A DNA stretch of 64,000 nt from Prostheceraeus crozeri (taxonomy: Eukaryota; Platyhelminthes; Polycladida; Euryleptidae), in contig CAJQUW010014769.1 in assembly GCA_907163375.1 (NCBI GenBank), positions 992,001 to 1,056,000 on the forward strand, read 5' to 3'. Both the position numbers and the translations under genes were made by a program. Position 1 is the first letter of the stretch; every line of letters begins with the position of its first letter. Of the stretch, positions 55,716 to 64,000 are shown piece after piece. The notes under the pieces were generated by a model. The model was not told the origin of the DNA, did not search any database, and worked only from the letters and a program-made list of their open reading frames with translations.

Positions 55716-55857
55716 ATGTCTGAGCCTCCTTGCACATGTCATTCCGCCCCTCCTGTGTCGGCACGCTCTGTTCTTTTCTTACCTGTTAACTTCTTCATTT
55801 TTATCTTTTGGTGTACGTGTAGGTGTAAATGTTTTCATTCATTTCATGATTATGACT

Positions 55858-55884
55858 ATCTGAAGGACGGTCGAAAGCTAGAAT
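55858..55884 (+). ncRNA. Eroded hammerhead-like motif behind a PLE
   Basis: tatCTGAAGGACggtCGAAAGCtag keeps a CUGAAG start and GAAA with almost no stem II. ~145 bp after the GIY-YIG stop. Weak alone. Confidence 0.3.
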
Positions 55885-57414
55885 AACATTCTTCCGTACT
55901 AGTGTGGTTTTTACTTTATTCATTTAACTATGGGTGACAGTGCCTTAACATTACATTATAACATTAGTGTGATCTTTATTGACAAAAGGCCTTAAATCAA
56001 CATACTTTGGACATGACTGATGCTTTCTTTTAACATTGTGCTGGTATGGCTTTAGTATGTAGAGCATACCACATTTGAAAAAACATACGGAAAGCATACA
56101 AATATATGCCAAGAGAATACAGAAATATACCCAAAAAAGTTTGGTATGCATCCTTCGTATGTGATTGGTATTGAGCGATTTACAGTGTACACCGCATTTT
56201 TTGTTGGATTATGATTGTTTAGAATTCGATCGCTAATTCGTGAGCGAAATGATTAAACTCTTCAAATCCTAATCCTGTTCACACTGTACAGACTTTCTTT
56301 ATGCTACTAATTTATGCTGCTTACACAATGCATTTGGAAATGGGATTATAGGATTGAACATAATTCACTTAAACTCTGTCTGTGCAAATTGAACCATATA
56401 TTGAGCAACACAGCTAAGAAATAAAATGTTTCATCATGGTTTCTATGTTGTCATAATACTCGTACATAATCTGAATGGAGTGGAAAACAATTTTCTTTTG
56501 TTTTGAGTGAACATTTTACTGCTTACCTTTTCCTCTTCCCTTTATGTGTGTTTAATGAAATCTTTGCATAAGTAGATCCCTAAAACTGAACGATTCCTTC
56601 CAATATATGCTTTGACATCAAGATTATTGAACTATGATTGATAACTACAAAATTAACTCGTCACTCCACTTATGTTTGAAACTAGAGGGTTGCCGTGAAT
56701 TAAGCCGATGGATAAAATCTCAAAGCAATATTTGTTAAGTGTCTCAAAAATTTGAAAGGGTCACACAGAATTACTAACGAATTTGAGCGGTGAAGAACAA
56801 CCACTTGGTCGGACATAGCACTTGCTGAAATGATTCGCGAATAGTTAGATTGGATTAAAATTGGATATAAATAGCTTGATCTAGCGGGAATCCACACGAT
56901 GAAATGGCATGCATGTCGTGGTGCGAATTTTTTTGCCGCGACTCGGCACTCAATCGGCAGCAAAAGTCTTCAAGAATACATGATTTTTCAAGCTCGATTT
57001 GCCCACATCAAGTAGAAAATTGGTTGATGTATGATAGATAATGAACAACTTTTGAACAGGTCGAAGACTTAAACCACCGACCATCGAGGGTAATCTGCTC
57101 TGTCTGAAACTAGTCTGATCTGGTATACGCAGTTCCTTTTGAAATAGCGTTAAGATACACAAATGTGTCATTAGCGTCAGTCAGATTACTTGAAGAACAC
57201 TTTCGGCCAGATAGCCAATTTTTGCTTCGAATCTTTCTGTTCTCGAACATTTTCACTATGAAATAATGTATGATGCCGTTTATGACTCGCGTGTGACCAT
57301 GAACTTATGTTTGTTTCAAGAGTTGCATTTTTCAATGTTATATTTTTCTTGAAATCTGTCATCGTAGTTTAATTCTGTAATGCAAATATAAAAGTGTGGT
57401 TGCCGTTTTTTTTT
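55885..57414. other. No gene recognised
   Basis: AT-rich with short motif-free frames. Holds the second copy of the short dispersed repeat noted at 54.7-54.85 kb. Confidence 0.45.
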
Positions 57415-57416
57415 TA

Positions 57417-58810
57417 CAGTATTGGCCATGGCATTAGAAATTTTCTGCAAAATACGATTTGGTAGAGATATAAGGTCATTAACATCTAAATATAACTCTC
57501 ATGGTGTCTGAATCTGTTGGCTTTCTATGACGCTCTTTATTCAAATTCATATGCTGATTCATTAGAGAAGAAATGTCAGCTTTCTATGGTAATTTGTAGA
57601 TTTTTCTTTCATGCAACCTGTAGTGTTAAGTAGGCGAAGCGTCACAAATTCTGATACATCGACGAATTCTCATTGACATGGGTAGGAAAGCAGACATCAG
57701 CGCAATTTAAAAAGCTCAAGTTCTTATTTTACACGAAGAAGGTTATCGACAAAATGCAATCGCCGATCGATTGTTATTGTCTTGCTCTACAGTGAATCGC
57801 ATTATCCACGGAGTGATTTCTGAAGAGCGCAAAGGTCCGAATAGAAAACTACCCGACGAGATGATGCTCTTTTGAAGCGATTGGTGAATAGTCAACCTTT
57901 CATTACATCTTCTAAAGTCAAAGCTGTGCTTCCTTCGTTTTCCAACGTGTCGACATGCACCATCAGAAGAAGATTACAGGTTGATCTCAAGCCCTTGATG
58001 CCGAAGGCAGCTGTGAAACGCCGTATTGAATTTTGCCGAAAATATGCTCATTGGACATCGGAAGACTGGGCAAAAGTGCTATTTTCCGATGAGAGTACTT
58101 TTAGACAATTCAATAATGTGCGGGGCCTTGTCCGTCGACCTCCAGCATCAAATCCCTACGATCCGCGATTTGTAACAACGACCGTAAAGCATTGCCCACA
58201 AATTATGGTTTGGGGATGTTTCTCCTACGGTGGCCGCGGTGGTCTCTACTTTGTCCCAAAAGGTCAAATGATGAATTCTCAACGATACCAGAATGTTCTG
58301 TGTGACAAAGTGCCTCTCTGGATGAATGTCCTATCATGCGAGATATTTCAACACGACTCCGCACCATGTCATAAAGCAAAAACTGTGACTGAGTGGCTGA
58401 ACACCAATCAGATCGAAGTGCTTGATTGGCCGAGTTACTCACCCGACTTGAATCCGATTGAAAATTTGTGGGCGATTATGAAGGAAAAAATATCAAAGAT
58501 TGAAATCACATCCCTGAGTCATCTGGAGGAAGTGATAAAGTCTGTTTGGTGCCGTGACATCAGTGCCCAACTGTGCAAAAACCTTGTATTTTCAATGCCA
58601 AACCGTATCAAAAAAGTTTTGAAAAACAAAGGACACGCTACGAAGTATTGATTTTCCTGTATTGATGCTCCTTGATTTTCGTGTTACACATTGTTTTCTG
58701 ATATTTTGTAATCAAATAATCGATGATGCATGTGCATATTTTGGTTTAATGATGATTTCTCTCTTTTTTTACAAGATAATTAAAAATTTCTAATGCCATG
58801 GCCAATACTG
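57417..58810 (+). mobile_element. Tc1-like DNA transposon, full length
   Basis: 28 bp perfect terminal inverted repeats (cagtattggccatggcatt at 57417 inward; complement ending at 58810), each flanked by TA (57415-57416 and 58811-58812), the Tc1/mariner target duplication. Total 1,394 bp, normal for Tc1. It holds one transposase gene in sense orientation. Perfect ends imply a recent insertion. Confidence 0.92.
57678..58651 (+). pseudogene. Tc1-like DD34E transposase, one stop and one frameshift
   Basis: Starts at MGRKADISAI with a TAA at codon 11, then KAQVLILHEEGYRQNAIADR and LLLSCSTVNRIIHG, the first helix-turn-helix. Near 57846 the frame shifts by one (the match goes on as TTRRDDALLKRLVNSQPF). 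From 57872 it is open to the stop: second DNA-binding helix set with CTIRRRLQ, then VLFSDESTF (first D), IMVWGCFSYGGRGGLYFVPK, IFQHDSAPCHKAK (second D) and SPDLNPIENLWAIMK. There are exactly 34 residues between the second D and the E. The catalytic residues are all present. Just dead. Confidence 0.9.
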
Positions 58811-58869
58811 TACTTTATTTCCCACAGGACAATGTGACCACCTTGAGGGACTAGGCAACCACTTGGTTA

Positions 58870-59225
58870 CCCAATTAGACTATAGGATATGAGAGAGCAG
58901 GTAGCCTTGTCTGACTCCTACAGCAACTTTGAACCAATCTGTCAAATGTCCATCTATAACTACTGCACATTCGGTTTCCTTGTACATGGATTCTATTATT
59001 CTGACTATTTTCGGATAAACTCCAATAGCTCGAATCATTTCCCACAGCGCCTTCCTCCACACTGTGTCGAACGGCAATTGCCTTGAAATCAATGAAATTG
59101 AAGTGGAGGAGGACGTTGTGTTCTTTGGCATTTTCGATTATCTGGCGCGTGATGGCATCGATAGTTCCTCGGTTAGGTCTGAAGCCAAACTGGCTTTCTT
59201 GAAGCGCTTGTACCAACATACTTGT
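58870..59225 (-). pseudogene. RTE-like LINE reverse transcriptase fragment
   Basis: Minus strand. ESQFGFRPNRGTIDAITRQI, then LLHFNFIDFKA with the first catalytic aspartate. After a frameshift come DTVWRKALWEMIRAIGVYPK, ESMYKETECAVVID and VAVGVRQGYLLS. It covers fingers to palm of an RTE-type reverse transcriptase. It is truncated on both sides, by a Penelope-like element on the right and near the Tc1 element on the left. Confidence 0.8.
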
Positions 59226-59234
59226 TTCGTTCAA

Positions 59235-60297
59235 TGACCAACTTTTTACTCAAGTGGATGGCATGCCCATGGGGGCCAACAATGGCTGCTTTCACCATGG
59301 ATTGTATTGAAAGCCATTTTTCTTCTTTTACCGGGAAAAAAAACAGATCTATATATTAGATACATTGATGATTGCCTCCTGGCATTCAAGAATGATGAGG
59401 ATGCCACTGAGTTTTTTTAAATGTATAAACTCGATTGACTGCAATATCCAGTTCACGATGGAACGTGGTGTCGACAGTCTAGTTTTCCTTGATAAGGCCG
59501 TTAAAGTGACAGATGATGGTTTTGATGTGCGTTTACATATAAAAGAAACGAATACTGGTGTTTATATGCCGATATCGGCACATGCGACCCTTCATTACAA
59601 ACTTGCTGCTATTCGCTCTCTTCTTTCTCGAGCTCGGAAAATTTGCTCCAATGAGAATAATTGTCAAGAGGCTGTCAAAACTATCACCAGCATTTTCAAG
59701 AAAAATGGCTTTCCTGATCACATGATTAATCGAACTCTCATGAAAGTGGAGGAACTTCGAACAGAACAGTGAAACTAGCAACTCTGATAAACGTATTATA
59801 TATTGGTCTATTTCTTTCACTGAAAAAAATTTAAACCTCAAACGTCGCATGAAAGAAATAAATCGCAAGCTTTCTGAGAACGTCGAAATTCGTCCTATCT
59901 TCAAAATTAATAAATTGTTAAATTATTGCCGCAACAAAGACCGCATTTCGAATGGCTTGAAATCCAACCTCTCTTATTTACATGTGCAGTTGTGACCGCC
60001 GTCAAATGCGGCACATCGGGGCCACTAAAAGGCACATTGCTACTCGAACAAGCGAACATCTCAAAGGCTATCCATGTCCGACAGAAATGTCTATGCACGA
60101 GCATCATATAAAGTCTGAAAATTTTTCGGTTCTCGGCTATTGTAAATACCCTCTCATTCTGGAATCTATTTTCATTAAACAGAATCAAAGTGTATTGTCC
60201 AATGAACGGAATAGATCAGTACCATTGTATCTCGGATTGCAAATTCTCTCTCTGACCTCACTCTTCTACGCAGTTACTTTGAACAGAATTTGACTTC
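59235..60297 (+). pseudogene. Penelope-like element 3' half: reverse transcriptase end and GIY-YIG
   Basis: Begins in the palm (VDGMPMGANN, then LYIRYIDDCLLAF in shifted frames). The open part 59365-59772 has SLVFLDKAVKV, a TNTGVYMPISAHATLHYKLA block and the basic linker LLSRARKICSNENNCQEAV. After a stop, more linker (NLKRRMKEINRKL) leads to NYCRNKDRISNGLKSNLSYL and, in 59982-60293, CSCDRRQMRHIGATKRHIAT, TSEHLKGYP and YPLILESIFIKQ with the nuclease glutamate. At least three frame or stop breaks, and the N-terminal half is missing. A hammerhead ribozyme lies 66 bp downstream. Confidence 0.82.
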
Positions 60298-60362
60298 AGA
60301 CTTCATTTGACCTGATTTTAGTATCAATTAACTTTTCTTTTCATTTTACGCTATTTGCATGT

Positions 60363-60405
60363 ACCGCTGATGATGGAAATATAAAATTTCCGAAACATGT
60401 TCGGT
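60363..60405 (+). ncRNA. Hammerhead ribozyme behind a PLE (near consensus)
   Basis: Stem I ACCG (60363-60366) pairs with CGGU (60402-60405). Box CUGAUGA is 60367-60373, followed by one extra U. Stem II GGAAAU/AUUUCC (60375-60380 and 60386-60391) has loop AUAAA. GAAA is 60392-60395. Stem III is the minimal C-AU-G plus A-U pair, and the cleavage triplet is GUU, with the cut after 60401. Its GAAACAUGU core is the same as in the SINE-borne hammerhead at 7337-7345. It sits 66 bp after the PLE GIY-YIG domain, where PLE hammerheads are known. The extra U may slow it. Confidence 0.65.
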
Positions 60406-60419
60406 TGAAGAAGACGAAT

Positions 60420-60808
60420 AGTCTTCCTTCGCAATGAATCGGCTCAATTATACGTTAGCTAATATTATTATAATAAATTATATTAGTTAGCTAATTAGTT
60501 AGCTAATATTATTATTATACTATAATTAGCTAGTGTTGAGCTCTTACACTGTTTACTCTATACCGTTCGTTTTTTGTATTATGCCATCTATCCACCCCAT
60601 AAGTGTGGGGCCGTTAGTGTGCATGTAGCTTGGTGTGTTGTTTTAGAACCAGCGTATATTTTTCCCATCCATCCTACTTCGCTAATTCGGTAACTGCAGG
60701 ATCTGAGTGTGGGCTTAGCCTACTATTATACTTTCTTTGTTGTGACTGAAATCTCTGAGTGTGACTCCTTTCTTATTGTAGTTAATTCCTTTTTTCCCTC
60801 TTCGCATA
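60420..60808 (+). other. Spacer and likely 5' UTR of the CR1-like LINE
   Basis: 60440-60540 has tta/gcta-rich short repeats (ttagctaatattatta). After ~60540 the composition changes to that of the LINE, so its 5' UTR probably starts near there. Confidence 0.4.
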
Positions 60809-62047
60809 ATGCCTAGAACGGCTAAAGATTCCAAGAGTCAAGCTTCCTCTGATCTTCTCCCTGGTAGATCTACGTGTTGGTGTAATCAGCTTTCCAACTC
60901 AACAGAGATTGAGTGTTCCAACTGTCGATCTTGGATTCATTATCTCTGTCTGGGTCTTTCCTTCCGCCAGCTCTCCTATGTTATCAATGACGATCCTGGC
61001 CTTTATCTCTGTAAATCTTGTTGTCTCTCTCCAGAAGTTGACTCCATCAAGACCAAGTTACTGGTCGGTTTCCCGTCTGATGAGCATGTGTATTGCTTTG
61101 ACGAGGATTGGTTCACTGTTGCCAATTTAACTAATCCTCCTGTTCGCCAGACTCAGGATGTTTCTCACAGTTGTGTTAGTTCCAATGCTAAGGAAATTTC
61201 TCCCAGTTCAGACAGTCCTCCATTGCTTTCGAAATTTCAAGAATTGGAGAAAGCATTTTCGACTCTGACATTGAAGCTGGAATCCATGATAGCCATGATC
61301 TCTACTTCCCTCCACGAGAATACAGCTGATAAATCTCCCAGCATTCCTTGGCCTGCTCCTCTTCTCCCCGTTCCTTCCTCCCAGTTTTACACCGGTAATT
61401 TTCCTCCTCTCTCCTCAATAGATGTCCCTGTTGATCGCTCACCTGGTGCTTTTCAAGGTCCAGCTCTATCGAATCATGTATCGAATCCCACTCCGCCTAT
61501 CTCAACTTCCCGGATGCCTGTCTTTCCCGTGAGACAGACCGTTTCGATCCCGTCCGTCCCTCCAGACTCTGGAATCTACATGCCAAATGAGCTCATCCTG
61601 ACAAATTTTCCTGATGATAAGGATCTGTCTTTCGGTATATCTTCAATCATTCAGTCTATTAGAAACAGTTCTCCTTCCTCGGCATGTCCTGAACCAACTG
61701 ATGTTATCCGTATTGGCAAGCCGAAAGTCAATTCTCATAGACTGGTCAGGCTGATTTTTAAATCTGCTTTCGACGCGAAACTTTTCAAATCAGCTTTCTC
61801 TTCCGTTTCTCCCCTTTTTTGTGATTCAAGCCAGGTTCGCATTCGATCAAGCCTTTCGCCTTCAGGACAGGCTCTCCGTCGGCACTGCTTCGAACTGAAT
61901 AAACAAGCTTCCAAGAGCGACAATGGCTCTTCTTGTGAGAGTTTTAGTCTACGGGACTCCGGGGTTATTTGGCGCTTCGTTCGCAGAGATGATGGTAGCT
62001 GGCAAAGAGACTCCTCTTGGTTTGATCGTACTTATTCAAAAAACTGA
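60809..62047 (+). CDS. CR1-like LINE ORF1 (PHD-type zinc finger)
   Basis: 412 residues, ATG start MPRTAKDSKSQASSDLLPGR, no internal stop. Residues ~22-72 hold a PHD-like finger: STCWCNQ, IECSNCRSWIHYLCLGL, YLCKSCC. A helical segment (KFQELEKAFSTLTLKLESMI, around 145-165) is likely a coiled coil for trimer formation. A proline/serine-rich middle follows, and the C-terminal part with ELILTNFPDDKDLS, VIRIGKPKVNSHRLVRLIFK and RSSLSPSGQALRRHCFEL is RRM-like. ORF1 proteins coat LINE RNA and carry it back to the genome. PHD-bearing ORF1s are typical of CR1/L2-group elements. ORF2 follows at once in another frame. Looks intact. Confidence 0.88.
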   Translation: MPRTAKDSKSQASSDLLPGRSTCWCNQLSNSTEIECSNCRSWIHYLCLGLSFRQLSYVINDDPGLYLCKSCCLSPEVDSIKTKLLVGFPSDEHVYCFDEDWFTVANLTNPPVRQTQDVSHSCVSSNAKEISPSSDSPPLLSKFQELEKAFSTLTLKLESMIAMISTSLHENTADKSPSIPWPAPLLPVPSSQFYTGNFPPLSSIDVPVDRSPGAFQGPALSNHVSNPTPPISTSRMPVFPVRQTVSIPSVPPDSGIYMPNELILTNFPDDKDLSFGISSIIQSIRNSSPSSACPEPTDVIRIGKPKVNSHRLVRLIFKSAFDAKLFKSAFSSVSPLFCDSSQVRIRSSLSPSGQALRRHCFELNKQASKSDNGSSCESFSLRDSGVIWRFVRRDDGSWQRDSSWFDRTYSKN

Positions 62048-62049
62048 AG

Positions 62050-64000
62050 AGCCCTAACCTTGCACTTAAGTTTCTTAACTTGAATGCTCGCAGCATTGTC
62101 AACAAGCTTCACATTTTTCATTCCTATATCTCTGACCTCCAACCAGATATTATCTCTGTCACTGAAACTTGGGCAAATAAAAATTTTAATGATGCTTTAT
62201 TTCAAATTTCAGGCTTTAAATTATTCAGATCTGATCGTCGCAGTGGTAGTCGCGGTGGTGGTGTTTGCCTCTACATTAAGGACTCACTTCAGTCTTGTGC
62301 TTTGGATGTCGCTAACAGCTCGAACTTCAGTGATTGTGTTTGGGCTGAAGTTTATCTTCAGAATAAATCTTCCATTCTTGTAGGTGTGGTTTATCGTCCT
62401 CCTAATTCATCAGTAGCTAATGACAGTGTCCTATTCGAGCTCTTCCATGAAGCCTCCTCCCTTCCCCATCAGTTTAAGATAATAAGTGGCGATTTTAATT
62501 TCCCCCACATTGACTGGGAGACACTTTCTTCCAACAAAGACTCAGAAGATTTTCTTGTTTGCACTGTTGAGTCAGGGTTCTACCAAACTGTCTTTGAACC
62601 TACACGCGAAGAGCATATATTGGATTTGTTATTCTGCTCCACTCCTGATCTTGTTACCCGCGTTGATGTAATTGAACCTCTAGCCTCTTCAGATCACAAT
62701 ATGGTCTTGGCTGAACTGGCTTTTTCTGCAGAAAGAAAACCAATTTCTTCCAAGTCGACTCCTCGTTATAATTTTAAGCAAGCTGATTGGGACTTGTACC
62801 GTTCCATTCTCGCTTCCAATAACTGGGAAAGTTGCTTCCAGCACAATGATGTGAATGAGATATGGGCTTCTTTTCAATCCGCTATTCACGGTGCTTTATC
62901 GTCAGCAGTTCCAACCAAAAATTATCTTCGAAGTAACAGACCTCCTTGGGATTCTCCAGAAATTCGTTCTTTAAAACTACAGCGCAGAAGGGCGGAACGT
63001 ATCTTCCTTGACACCAGATCTGAAGAGGCTAGACGTTTGCGCAATCATACATCTAACCTCTTGAAACAAGCAATCCGCAGATCTATTTACAATTTTGAAT
63101 TATCTTTGGCTAACAGTGACAATCCTAAGCGATTCTGGAACTATGTAAAATCTAAACAAAAGGTTCGATCCACCGTTGGTCCGCTTGTCGACCCGTCCAC
63201 AGACCGAGTAGTGTATGATCCCCTACACTCAGCTACTATTCTTGGTGATTCCTACAAATCTGCTTTCACCTCTGAGTCTCTTCCCATACCTGCTGTTCAT
63301 GCACAAACTGATCATTGCCTCGCTGATGTAGTCTTCACACCTGATAGAATTCGCTTCCACCTATCACATAAGAAGAATTTCTCCTCCCCTGGCCCTGATG
63401 GCATTCAATATATCTGCTACAAACAAGGTGCTTTTGTTCTGCTTCCACTTCTTGCTCGCCTTTTCCAGATCTTTTTTGAGTTGGGGAATATCCCGCTAGT
63501 CTGGAAGCACGCTCTGGTTACTCCTATACATAAGAAAGGTTGTCGCAAGAAGGCAGAGAATTACCGTCCGGTCAGCCTGACTTGTACTGCCTCCAAATTG
63601 ATGGAGTCGATTGTTCGCGATCACCTGTGGCAGTTCTGGAACCAATATGACATAATCAAGCGCTCTCAATTTGGTTTTCGATCCAATTCGTCTAGTACCC
63701 ACCAGCTCTTAGAATTCCTCGAGGATCTAACATCTGTTGTGGATCGCGGTCAGTGGGCTGACGTCATCTATCTCGATTTTGAAAAAGCGTTCAATTCAGT
63801 CCCTCACTTTCGTCTCCTCTCGAAATTAACTTCCTTGGGCATTGGAGGGAGACTTCTATGTTTTCTGAAAGCTTTTCTTGAGGATAGAAGTGAGAGTGTT
63901 GTCGTGGATGGTGTGCATTCTTCCCCCTACAGCATGATTTCTGGTGTCCCCCAGGGATCCGTTTTAGGCCCAGATCTGTTTGTCGCCTTTATTAATGACA
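62050..64000 (+). CDS. CR1-like LINE ORF2: endonuclease and reverse transcriptase, runs off window
   Basis: Open for 650 codons to the window end with no stop. No ATG is seen near its beginning; the frame is also open leftward under the end of ORF1, so translation may start by reinitiation or frameshift around the ORF1 stop at 62045-62047. The APE endonuclease shows LKFLNLNARSIVNKL, DIISVTETW, GVVYRPP, SGDFNFPHIDW, LDLLF and SSDHNMVLAEL in the correct catalytic order. The reverse transcriptase follows from ~63360: SSPGPDGI, NYRPVSLTCTASKLMES, QFGFRSNSSSTHQLLEF, IYLDFEKAFNSVPHFRLL and SGVPQGSVLGPDLFVAFIND at the edge. The YADD box lies beyond. With an intact ORF1 this may be a complete, recently active copy. 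Confidence 0.92.

Noticed and set aside
1-64000. CRISPR arrays, rRNA, standard tRNA genes, bacterial-type operons
   Set aside because: None seen; element content is that of an animal genome, and the tRNA-like sequences found are SINE heads.

Overview
The window looks like a transposon-rich, AT-rich stretch of an invertebrate animal genome. The evidence is the mix of metazoan element families: CR1/jockey-like and RTE-like LINEs, at least ten pieces of Penelope-like elements (PLEs) with GIY-YIG endonuclease domains, Tc1/mariner transposons, hAT-like and piggyBac-like non-autonomous elements, a tRNA-derived SINE-like unit with a hammerhead ribozyme, and a Polinton-like fossil. I cannot name the species and found no host gene I would defend.

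Layout. 0-5 kb: two LINEs meeting tail to tail, a third LINE scrap, and an ~800 bp diverged repeat that recurs at 7.9-8.7 kb. 7.0-7.4 kb: a short insertion with matching 13-14 bp flanks that holds a 24 bp perfect hairpin, a pol III-type tRNA-like head and a complete type I hammerhead ribozyme. 9-18.6 kb: mostly without recognisable genes. 18.6-21 kb: a 1,965 bp hAT-like element with a perfect 8 bp target duplication, inserted inside a LINE reverse transcriptase. 21-30.4 kb: a dense patch of PLE pieces in both orientations, two broken Tc1/mariner-group transposases, a piggyBac-like MITE and an RTE LINE tail. 31-38 kb: a MITE with tandem internal repeats, a 162 bp exon-like tandem duplication, another RTE tail and another PLE reverse transcriptase.

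39.1-53.9 kb is a Polinton-like (protein-primed DNA polymerase) element bounded by ~500 bp terminal inverted repeats that differ at only a few positions. Its left half is a plus-strand array of small genes, one of which (44,268-44,792) reads as a TATA-binding-protein-like protein. Another nearby has exonuclease-like motifs. Two are stand-alone relatives of the polymerase's own N-terminal accessory domain. Its right half is a minus-strand polymerase transcription unit with splice-like junctions. I see no capsid protein, packaging ATPase, protease or integrase. The polymerase is a fossil with about five breaks.

54-64 kb: a PLE endonuclease fragment, an almost complete Tc1 transposon (1,394 bp, perfect inverted repeats, one stop and one frameshift), an RTE fragment, a PLE 3' half followed by a near-consensus hammerhead ribozyme, and a CR1-like LINE whose ORF1 is intact and whose ORF2 is open to the window edge.

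Two themes stand out. First, hammerhead ribozymes recur: one textbook copy in the SINE-like unit, two near-consensus copies just behind PLE endonuclease domains, and five eroded hairpins in similar positions. Second, the Polinton-like element seems to carry its own basal transcription factor.
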